Shown here: positions 55,461 through 64,000 of the stretch, one piece after another
How positions within the stretch are numbered: position 1 is the first letter of the stretch
Layout of the letters: each line of letters starts with the position of its first letter
DNA from: Cyrtodaria siliqua
Lineage: Eukaryota > Mollusca > Bivalvia > Adapedonta > Hiatellidae
DNA length: 64,000 nt
Direction: 5' to 3'
Assembly: GCA_037043455.1 (NCBI GenBank)
Contig: JAWPHD010001417.1
Coordinates: 1-64,000 of the forward strand
The notes under the pieces: generated by a model
Databases searched by the model: none
Told to the model about the DNA's origin: nothing
What the model saw: the letters and a program-made list of their open reading frames with translations, nothing else
Position numbers and translations under genes: made by a program

Positions 55461-56300
55461 TATGTACACAAATTATTTATAAGATTGAAATACCAAAACG
55501 TCCCGGGATTAACTTGACCATCATAAAATTGTGTATTTAATATAGTTTCCAGTGTGGCTGATATAGACTAAACTTAAAGGCTGGAAATCAGTTGAAGTTA
55601 CTCTTCATATCATTAGATCTTAAATTATATATGTTGTCTTCTTTTTAATTTAGTATTTTGACAGTTACTTGTGATGCCCAGGCTTCATAACCGCTGCTCC
55701 CAACTAAATTCCATTTTGTTTATTTCTCTCTTCGGGCATATAATTTCATTAGATATTGAGACAATACACCGCTGGACATTGAATAATGGAAGTAAATATG
55801 GCATGTCAACCGCCATATGCATGCCATCTTCGGGATGGTTAAAATTTTGTGCTAATGATTTTATGAATATTGAGTTCTGCTCAACCCGTGACTATGGGGC
55901 ATGAACGGTAGCAAGCATATTTCACTACCGTTCACGAACAATCAATCAAACCGAGACTGCAATATTTCGTATGTATCGTATTCTGCGGTTTCCAAAGGTC
56001 CACTTTCATACTCTTTTAGAAAGTACAGAGCAAAACGTTCCCCCAGGATCGGCTGCCGTCGTGTTTATAGGATCGTCTTTATTTTTCTAGACGTTAACTA
56101 GTTATTTGCTTGTCTAGAGAGTGTCTAGAGACATATCTTATTACTATAATGTGTACATAGTTTGTATGAAAATTAGACTCAATGTCTAAGCCTATTAGAA
56201 TGTTCTGATGGGATAAAATTGCTGATTTATTCAGTATACGTTTCGAAAAGTGAGTTTATATTAAGTAATATGAATTTAACATGTTTTCTTGCAGCTTTCT
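55461..56300 (+). repeat. Three-copy duplication, unit 3
   Basis: Carries cgtcccgggattaacttgac, cccccaggatcggctgccgt, tctttatttttctagacg and cctattagaatgttctgatg, parallel to units 1 and 2. A 100-bp block at 55919-56025 (actaccgttcacgaacaatc) recurs at 60022-60118. Two small frames at 55671 and 55901 have no recognisable domain. Confidence 0.65.
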
Positions 56301-57720
56301 AACCGTTTTATTGTGATATATTTAAATATACATGGTCATATGTTTTTTCTGCATTATCTGAAAGTTTTACGATGCATTATCGTCAATATCTTCGAAAAAA
56401 AGAGTAAAAAAGCCTTAGTTTAATTGTTGAATCAACCTTTTTTTACATTACAATTAAACAAAAAACACGTTTCTTAAACTCGGAGTAGATACAATAACTG
56501 TTTTACCATAATCCAAAATAAATCATTTACAACTGGCCTTGGTACAAACGATATTGTTCATGAATTTTTCTTTTAGTTTTATTTATTTATGGAATTATAA
56601 AATGTATCGCTTAACCATTGTTCGTCCGTATTTAGCAATTTATGAAAGTGCCAACAACTGTATACTAAACGTACCTAAGCTTCAATGGGCTGAGAAGGAC
56701 CCATTTCATGATAAACATGAACTGTACTTAATGCTTTTCAGTCATTTTAAAACAAATTAGAATGATATAAAACTGTAGAAAAAAACAAATTCGTTTCAGA
56801 AATGACAGTTATGAGAACAAACAATCCTATTTCGATAAATACCATATACCACGTGACAAACAATACTGTGTAGATACTCAAATTTTGATCAACATTGTCA
56901 ATAAGATATTCAAATTGTATGATAATTACGTAAAGACGTAGGCGATGAGGATAAACAGCGACAGATATGACAAACACGAGCATTGTTTATTTTACAGTAT
57001 GCATGCATGCTATATGCGTTTGACGTCAGTGTTCAGTTTATTACAGGGTTTTGCGATAAGAACTCTGCGATATATAGAATTACTGCATGCCACCTTCTGC
57101 AAAATAGTATTGTGTGCAGTTAAATAACAGTAACGTGCTATAACTGCTGTTGTTGGGAAATTCCGCTTTACTCGTATGGCGTTTTCACATCGATCATGCG
57201 CAGGATAAAGTTAACATGTAACAATCACATGTTAGACATGTTAGATGAAACTTTAAACTTTATTTACAGGTTGCAGTTTAGTATTCGTAAATGAATTTGA
57301 CGTGGGAAGCATTAGTGATATATATTTTTAAAGCAAAAAAGAAAGACTCGGGTAAAACACACAAAATACATTTAACTACTAATCTACTACCACGTCCACA
57401 ACACAACCACCACACTGACAACTCGATTATTGCAGAGAGCGTTGTACTGAATTTATTAAGGGATGAAACGTTAATTATAATCTCTCAATGTTTGCACAGT
57501 TGTAAAACACAATAAAGTGCTGTCTGAGTAAATGTATGGTCTTCTCCGCAAACCTCAAAGAAGCTAAGAGGTATCTATTGTAACAAATGTGTAAAACAAC
57601 AAGCATGTCCATTGAACAAAAATTGCAATTAATAAACATCCAAAATGTATAACCGTTCCATAATCGCCGTGTTTTATTTGTTTATCCATTGATATTACGC
57701 AATATTCAATGTTTTGTGTA
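56301..57720. other. No recognised feature
   Basis: AT-rich sequence. Only a TGACGTCA octamer at 57021 and a gcatgcatgc palindrome beside it stand out. Confidence 0.4.
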
Positions 57721-57721
57721 G

Positions 57722-57905
57722 AAGTAGATATAAGAGTCGAACAGGAATGTAACATTCAATGACCAAAGTAAACCAAAACACAGAAAACCCAAAACATAAT
57801 TACAGTAATAAATCAAATGCATGGTCTATGACATCACAAGCATAAAATGATTGACAATAGGTCTACTGCTTTTTAACGGTCAGTGGACAAAATGCCACTG
57901 TGCTT
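57722..57905 (+). repeat. Rep-A, 5' half
   Basis: Begins gatataagagtcgaacagga and continues catcacaagcataaaatgat and ttgacaataggtctactgc. Diverged. Confidence 0.72.
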
Positions 57906-58089
57906 GTCTTAACAGACAATTGTATCGAATGCTAAATGACTCATCAACATTTTACAGACATGACAACGATACATAGAAAGCCGTGCTAGGGAATTATGGT
58001 CTGATACAAGGACCCATCCGGTTTAAGTCCCTAAGAGGCTAAGGAAAATGACAGCCAAAAAACGCACCGACGAAATTTAGTTGTGTCTG

Positions 58090-58170
58090 TGAGGCGTGTA
58101 CCCGAGTCCTGCGGAGTTCAGATCTAACCGTGCTAGCCACTGGGCACACGCGAGTCCCATAACATACCAA
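58090..58170 (-). repeat. Weak tRNA-Gln-like remnant
   Basis: On the minus strand gtggctagcacggttagatc then tgaactccg resembles the D arm to anticodon arm of tRNA-Gln (tggttagcac...ctctgaatcc). The T arm is degenerate and no acceptor stem is seen. Confidence 0.28.
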
Positions 58171-58339
58171 AAAGGCGAGAATGAGATGTCAGATATTGAA
58201 TGAACATTTACATCACTATAATTGTATTAGTTGCACTGACCAGAAAAGATTATTTCATGACAAAGTGTCCGGCGTCCGTCCGTCCGTAAACTTTCATTTT
58301 GTTCACGCAAACATGTAGTAAATAATTTCCAATTTTCAT

Positions 58340-58525
58340 CCAGTTATTATAAAACTCGAACAGGATATGAAGCTTTCACAGAACATAGTCAACCAAAAGC
58401 AAGCATTAAGAGAAGCAAGAATTAGAATGTTAATAAGCAGGGCATATGACATCAAAAACGTACAAGTTGACACTAAGGCAACTGCCTTTGAATGGTCGTA
58501 GACAATAAGGCCACTGGGAGTTCAT
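58340..58525 (+). repeat. Rep-A, 5' half, diverged
   Basis: tataaaactcgaacaggata, tgacatcaaaaacgtacaag and actgcctttgaatggtcgta follow the family order. Confidence 0.7.
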
Positions 58526-58599
58526 TTGACGGTTTGCATCAATCAGATCATAGTTGTATTGGACAATGAGCAAAATCCAGGCTTAAATTATGGAGTTTC

Positions 58600-58905
58600 C
58601 CTTTTCAGTTTTTATTGACATTCACACTAGCGTTTGTTTAGTGCTGTTGTGTGGCGACCGTAAAATGTCGCCCCGACTACAAATCAGTAGTGGTATTACT
58701 TACTGGTCCTTTGGGATCATCAAGCCCAATCGTTGTGGCTTTAAAGCAGAATATCGCTTGAGTCGGTGCTAGGAGGCGTGAGATGTGTTGCACTTCACAT
58801 TACCTCTCATCAACAGACTCAATAAAACCAAGTCTGCTACTTGTATCTCTTGTTTGTGTTTGTTGCTTCCAAGGGTTCCCCTTTTCAGTATTTATTTTTA
58901 AACAT
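58600..58905 (+). repeat. Rep-B, fullest copy
   Basis: Runs from cttttcagtttttattgaca and cacactagcgtttgtt through cgccccgactacaaatcagt, ggtcctttgggatcatcaag, ggtgctaggaggcgtgag and acagactcaataaaacc to the next ccccttttcagtatttattt. The start and end are the same sequence, so the family is built as a ~300-bp tandem unit. Confidence 0.85.
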
Positions 58906-58974
58906 GTCCAACTAGGGAATTTAAGCTAGTTTGAGCAGTTACTTTAATAAATTGCTTCTGATGTTCACAAGATG

Positions 58975-59155
58975 TTATGAAGGATTTCTCAAAAAGATCT
59001 CGAATGAGTTTGGCAATGGCATTGACGAATGTGTTCTGGAGTTATTGTCCTTGGTTATTCCATAATAATAATAATAATAATGTCTAATGGCATTGCCGCA
59101 TGTGTTCTGGAGTTATTGTCCCTGGTTATGCCATGATAATAATAACACTAAAAAT
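58975..59155 (+). repeat. ~75-bp tandem duplication with (aat)n
   Basis: atgtgttctggagttattgt followed by cc.tggttat.cca occurs twice (59029, 59100), each followed by a run of taa/aat triplets. Confidence 0.85.
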
Positions 59156-59754
59156 GTATAATGTCTGTTTCACAGATATACATCTTAATTAGATACTCCT
59201 TGATTTCCGTCTTAAAAATCCTAAAATACTTTGGCTGAAACAAGCGTCGCAAACTAGAATGTAAGACAGAAATTATACTCAATTGCTCAATAATCAATTG
59301 TCTAATATTCTATATCGAGTTAGATGCTGCACGACATATTGTATCTTTATCTTTGTACAACGGCAGTTTTATGTTGGATTTCGTGATTTATTTTTTGCCA
59401 CGTGTGATGAAAATCCTGCATAAGAGGATTGATCATGGACAATCAAAGCAACACGATATTTATCATGTTTAAATATATGGTTCATTACTTAAAGCGCCAT
59501 AATATTAGAAACTCGCATCTTGCTTTTCCTAATTGCATTTCCTAATAGCCAAAAAATATCTGATGTCACGACACTTTGTTTGTAATGTGCTATAATTGAG
59601 ATATTTCGCTCATAAGACGCTCATAAGACGAAATAATTGCAATCGCAATTTGAAACACTAGCTCTTATCAAATTGAAAGACATGTGTGGAATATGCGTGA
59701 GAGTAATAACTAATCATCCGGACGTTTTGCTCCTGTAAATAATGTAACAGTTTC

Positions 59755-60020
59755 AGTATTGGAAAAGAGTAAACATGCAATGCGATATCTTTACCTTGTA
59801 TTATCTCTCATGACCAGACTCAATAAAACCTGCCTGCTACTTTTCTCTTTTGTATGTCCTCGCTGCTTCCAAGGGATACAGTTTTCAATATTTATTCACA
59901 CTCACACTAGCGTTTGTAAAGGGTTATGTGGCTGCTGTAAATAGTCGGCCGAATATAAATCGGTATTATTACTGGTCCTTTGGGATCATCAAGCCCAATC
60001 GTTGTGTCTTTCTCATATGC
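59755..60020 (+). repeat. Rep-B copy
   Basis: Contains catgaccagactcaataaaa, tgcttccaagggatacagtt, cactcacactagcgtttgta and ggtcctttgggatcatcaag in tandem-unit order. The ~100-bp block shared with 55919 follows directly. Confidence 0.8.
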
Positions 60021-60124
60021 ACTTTCACTACCGTTCATGAACAATCTCATTCAAATCGAGGCTGCAATAATTTTATATTCATCGTGTTCCCTAATTTCCC
60101 CTGTCAGACTCTTTTCGTAGTTGA

Positions 60125-60295
60125 ATACCATTGAAGGCGGTACTTGGGGCATGAGAGGTGTTGCACATTGTATAGCCTTTCTTAAACATACACTCAATAA
60201 AACCGAGTCTACTAGTTTTCTCTCTTGTTTGTGTTATGTTGTTTCCAAGCTGTCCACTTTTCAGTATTTATGGTTTTTAAATAAATACTGTTTGT
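60125..60295 (+). repeat. Rep-B copy, diverged
   Basis: catgagaggtgttgcac, actcaataaaaccgagtcta and ttgtttccaagctgtccact then tttcagtatttatggt match the 3' half of the unit. Confidence 0.75.
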
Positions 60296-60298
60296 ATA

Positions 60299-60332
60299 GG
60301 GTGTGGGGGAGGGGGGTGGGGGGGGGCGGGTA
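60299..60332 (+). other. G-rich tract
   Basis: Runs of three to eight G (gtgggggaggggggtggggg) form a second G-quadruplex-prone site. Confidence 0.7.
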
Positions 60333-60954
60333 CGAGTGTCTGACCAAAACGAGATACCAGATTGCCTCGTGGTAGCGGCCTGCCCAGTTAACACACTACG
60401 CACGGGGGATTTTCTCAACCCCAGGGTTTTGCGTTTGTTGTTGTTCATATGCATATTGTACACAAAGGTGGTACAATGTGTTTGTGATTGATTTTATCAC
60501 CAACAACAGTTGATTCCGGTTACTTACTAACCTGTATAATTATGGACAGTATAGTATGGTTATTATATAACCATGTATGTTTGCTTTTGTGTTAAGTAAC
60601 CAGTCAATTAGTTTAACAGTTTTTAATGTTTGTATGTGTATATTATGTATACACACTTTTTCTACGATTTCTATTTAACGTATGAGTTTTCTCATTTATT
60701 AATGTAATGTGATTTTACTTTATGATGGTACACTGTGATTGACCAAATAAGTGTATATAGTTTATTCAATTGTTCTAATAAGATTATAACACAGATTGAA
60801 TACTTTTTATATGTGCGGTTTTTATTGAAGATGATATTTCAAAATACAGTAGTATTGTAAGACATGTCGGGTTGATACCGAATATATTGTCTTTTAATGA
60901 AAAAGCAGGGAGATGTATAGACACGACTGGGTTGATACCTTCTTAAATGTGTCT

Positions 60955-61212
60955 TATGATAGCATATATTCCGAGGAATACAGTATTTGTAATTTACTCG
61001 TCGGGTTGATAAGTAAACAAAATTTGGAGTACCTCCAAATGTGAGTAAATATGTTATAAAGACAAATAATATATATATATATTAGCAAACTAAGACACGA
61101 ATGTGTCATATAGTATATATTCCGAGGAATATGCAGTTTACACGTCGGGTTGATACCGAGACAAATTATGGAGTATCTCCAGAAGTGTGTAAATCTGTAC
61201 TGTATATAGACT
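60955..61212 (+). repeat. ~155-bp tandem duplication with small palindromes
   Basis: Two units share atatattccgaggaata, cgtcgggttgata, acaaa and ggagta.ctcca. The motifs ttccgaggaa and ggagtacctcc are near-palindromic. The phrase gggttgataccga/gggttgataccttc also occurs at 60867-60935, so a third and fourth weak unit may precede. Confidence 0.75.
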
Positions 61213-61299
61213 GCTAACAGAAATGAATTATACGATGTTTTCAGAACTGAAAACATGCGTGTGACTCAGTCGATGTAGGGACAGCGACTGACGAACTAT

Positions 61300-61730
61300 C
61301 TCGCTGCTATACACTGGAAGTGGATCCCTTGTAGGCAAAACACACAAACAAGAGATAAAAGTAACAGACTCGGTTTTATTGAGTCTGTTCATGAAGGGTA
61401 ATGTGAAGTGCAACACCTCTCACGCCTCCTAGCACCGGTTTAAGGGATATTCTACTTTCAAACCACAAGTAATAACACTACTGACTGTAGTCGGGACGAC
61501 GTTTCACGGCCGTCCCACAGCACTAATCAAACGCTAGTGTGAATGTCAATAAATACTGAAAAGTGGATCCCTTGGAAGAAACAAACACAAACAAGAGATA
61601 AAAGTAGCAGACTCGGTTTTATTGAGTCTATTCATGAAGTGAGGTGCAACACCTCTCGCCCCTCCTAGCACATCGGCTTAAGCGATATTTTACTTTCAAG
61701 CCACAATTATTGTGTTTGATGATCCCTTTT
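61300..61730 (-). repeat. Rep-B tandem dimer
   Basis: Two consecutive minus-strand units: gtggatcccttg, aaacaagagataaaagtaac, actcggttttattgagtctg and aacacctctcacgcctccta are followed by a second set from 61558. This shows that the ~300-bp unit occurs in true tandem. Confidence 0.88.
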
Positions 61731-61847
61731 ATTTTTGTGTTGTCGCATACTTAGCTTCTATTTATTCGTATAATTGTTGTTGATTTTGATTGCTTATTTT
61801 TTGCTGAGTTCGGTAAATGTTACATGTACAATTCGACTGTTCATATA

Positions 61848-62035
61848 AATATAGACATGAAAATCGAACAGGAAATGTAGCATTTAAGCACGACAGTCAA
61901 CCACAAACACACACAGAAACAAGAACAATTTTAAAGATGACTAAAAGGCCAAATAAGACATCACAAACACAAACGGGTTGACACTAGGGCTACCGCCTTG
62001 GAACGGTCAATGGCAGAAAAGGCCGCTATAACATG
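61848..62035 (+). repeat. Rep-A, 5' half
   Basis: gaaaatcgaacaggaaatgt, catcacaaacacaaacgggt and gggctaccgccttggaacgg are close to the family norm. Confidence 0.85.
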
Positions 62036-62156
62036 ACGGGATTTATTTCTTTACATTGTCCCGTTTTATTGGGTATATAAAATCTATAAAATAGCGAGGA
62101 TGTATTTAGTTACACTGTTCCGTTTTATTGGGCTGATAAATGGGAAATAGAGAGTT

Positions 62157-62545
62157 TTGATGGTCGAACAGGAAATGTATAGGACGGAACACAGTCAGAT
62201 AACAATTACAAGGAAATATCCAAATAACGACGACATAAAGAGGTACGTCCTTGGAACGGCCGCTGGGGATTTAATCCAGATTCTAGGCTTTACCAAAATG
62301 CACTCTTATCCTATTGTCGTCGCAAATAAACGGGACACGGACCATTAAAGGAAACCACGTCTGGATATATCATCTAACATAAAGACAGTATTAATAGGAA
62401 ATATAAGTACAACTCAAAAATGATCACGTATAACTGAATATAAAAACAAAAGCCTAGAAAAACACAAAGCAAGTACTCATTGACTTACAGACGTCAGAGC
62501 AACAAGAGAATAAACAATTAATTGAACGACAGTACAAGATAAACA
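62157..62545 (+). repeat. Rep-A, near full-length, diverged
   Basis: Has both the 5' half (gtcgaacaggaaatgtatag, ccttggaacggccgctgggg) and the 3' half (agtattaataggaaatataa, agcaacaagagaataaacaa). The intervening 62036-62150 contains minus-like Rep-A phrases (cattgtcccgttttattggg) twice. Confidence 0.75.
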
Positions 62546-62989
62546 TCTATCAAGTTCGTAACTTGTTGATAGCCTACCTATCACTGATTCTCCTCGCTCC
62601 CTCTGGAGGACGACTTACTTAACCTGTGGAATGATACTGCAAATAATTCCCTTGTAGGCGGGACTTAGACCAATGTCACATGCTTGGATAATTTGACAGA
62701 GCTCTGCATATCTTCCTAAAACATATATGACGTTCAGAATAACTAATTATAATCACACTTCAGGAATTTGACTTGATATGGGTTGACCTGGGGGTAGGGA
62801 AACGGCCAATCCATGTTAAAATGTATATGATACACCCTGAATTAAGCAGTCAGCATGTTTCTTATATGGTACTAGACAGTACGTAATAGGTAAATATATT
62901 TGACGCATTCGTCATGTGTATTTACTTGAACTGCTTGTGAAGAAAGAGGCATTGTTTAGTTATTTCGACTTGCGACTGATATAAAGAAA

Positions 62990-63425
62990 TATAAAAAGAT
63001 CGGACAGGGAAAGTAGCAAACAAACATGGAAACAGACAAACAAGAAGGCAAAAGTTATAATAAAAGTAACCGACATCACAAACACAAAAGGGTTGACAAT
63101 AGGGCTACCGCCTTGGAACGGTCAGTGGCAAAGTAGGCCACTGGGGGTTTAAACCGGTTCTAGGGTGCACCAAACCTCACACTTACCCTACTATCATCCC
63201 ATTAAAACAGGACAGTGTAAATAAAGAAATACCCGCCATGATCTAATCTCTAACCAACAAGGCAGCATCAATAGACAATATAAGTAAAACACAAATATGC
63301 TCGTGTGAATATAATACTAAAAACAATAGCCTAGAAAGCCACAATGAAGGTACTCAATGACTTGGCAGAAGCCAGACCAGTAAGAGAATAAACCATGGAG
63401 GGCACGACAAGAAAATTCATCATTC
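62990..63425 (+). repeat. Rep-A, near full-length copy
   Basis: Best plus-strand example: gatcggacagggaaagtagc, gggttgacaatagggctacc, gccttggaacggtcagtggc, gggtttaaaccggttctagg, ggtgcaccaaacctcacac, taaccaacaaggcagcatca and agagaataaaccatggaggg. No open frame, LTR or tRNA box pair is apparent, so the class remains unknown. Confidence 0.85.
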
Positions 63426-64000
63426 AACCCACGCACTACATTTGTGTCGGTGTGCTGACAGATTTATATACTTTCGTGACTGGATCTAATGCCGCCTTTG
63501 TTGGAAAAAACACATGGAAACATTAAACCTACAGTGTGTAGTAATTAATACATTCAGATACAGGTAGACAGTGTGGACCTACGATGCCATTGCGCTCGGA
63601 AGCTGTAGTTTCTATAGGACCCTATATCTCTTTTTTTTGTATACTAGTTTGAATTGAAATATTTTTATATGGGTTATTTCTTCATTCTAGATTGAACAAA
63701 AGCTGTATTGATTTTTCAAGAGAGACGTATACTCAGCAGAACCATCTCCAAAGCATTTCAGTATATGAATTTATCAAATTAGTTACGAAACAAATGTAGT
63801 GATCTTCGAAAATGTGCATAACTTTATATTAAAAAGGAAACGATTTTAAACTGACACAACTTATCAACATCAGTAAATGAAGACGTTAGATGCTTCTAGT
63901 AAGGGTGATTCTCCCTACCTAGTGTCGCCGCCCAGATTTCCTTTACACTTTCTTTTTTATATGTATAACAGCATTAATATTATGCTATATATACATATTT
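63426..64000. other. No recognised feature
   Basis: AT-rich sequence to the window end. Confidence 0.4.

Noticed and set aside
55671..56101. Two adjacent frames as exons of a gene
   Set aside because: No known domain and no convincing splice borders. The second overlaps a block repeated at 60022 in which the frame is shifted.

Overview
The window looks like a gene desert from an AT-rich animal genome. The best fit is a bivalve or other lophotrochozoan mollusc. That fit is inferred from the repeat types: a non-LTR retrotransposon with a 2A-like tract and PHD-like finger, tRNA-derived SINE-like units, abundant foldback MITEs, and long tandem-structured elements with ggcggccatcttg tracts of the kind common in marine invertebrates. 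I found no host gene with a convincing exon structure. The longest open frames (307 aa on +, 318 aa on -) lie in a 21-bp minisatellite and follow from its repeat length. The only recognisable protein-coding sequence is a broken LINE at 3905-5420.

Layout. 0-7 kb: a G-rich tract, a 29-bp minisatellite, Rep-A nested in Rep-C, and the rearranged LINE. 7-17 kb: hairpin elements, small minisatellites, and a three-copy diverged duplication (12.3-15.7 kb) whose third copy carries a 1,293-bp palindromic element at its left edge. That element has CACGGTG termini and a 5-bp target duplication, which fits a non-autonomous Transib-like element. 16.6-22.3 kb: tandem repeats with tgaccttga motifs, a hAT-type non-autonomous element (17686-19266), and a PIF/Harbinger-type element (21328-22094) inserted in a 315-bp tandem repeat. 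23-32 kb: a MITE, small foldbacks, an E-box minisatellite with alternating 40/43-bp spacing, and a second tandem-structured element. 32.8-36.4 kb: a 3.6-kb segment bounded by inverted ~350-bp arms. 37.4-39.85 kb: the 21-bp minisatellite. 40.2-42.3 kb: a 900-bp tandem duplication bounded by three copies of one MITE, with tRNA-Gln-like sequence in each spacer. 43-49 kb: more foldbacks and a 2.2-kb C/T-rich composite element. 50-63.4 kb: dense Rep-A and Rep-B copies and a ~1.3-kb three-copy duplication interrupted by hairpin MITEs.

Rep-A to Rep-F are labels invented here. No gene network can be described. What can be read is the insertion history: several elements have target-site duplications, and some have paralogous empty sites inside this same window. 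A separate signal is ten perfect TGACGTCA octamers, about half of them inside named repeats. All family assignments rest on reading ends and flanks by eye; no database search was possible.
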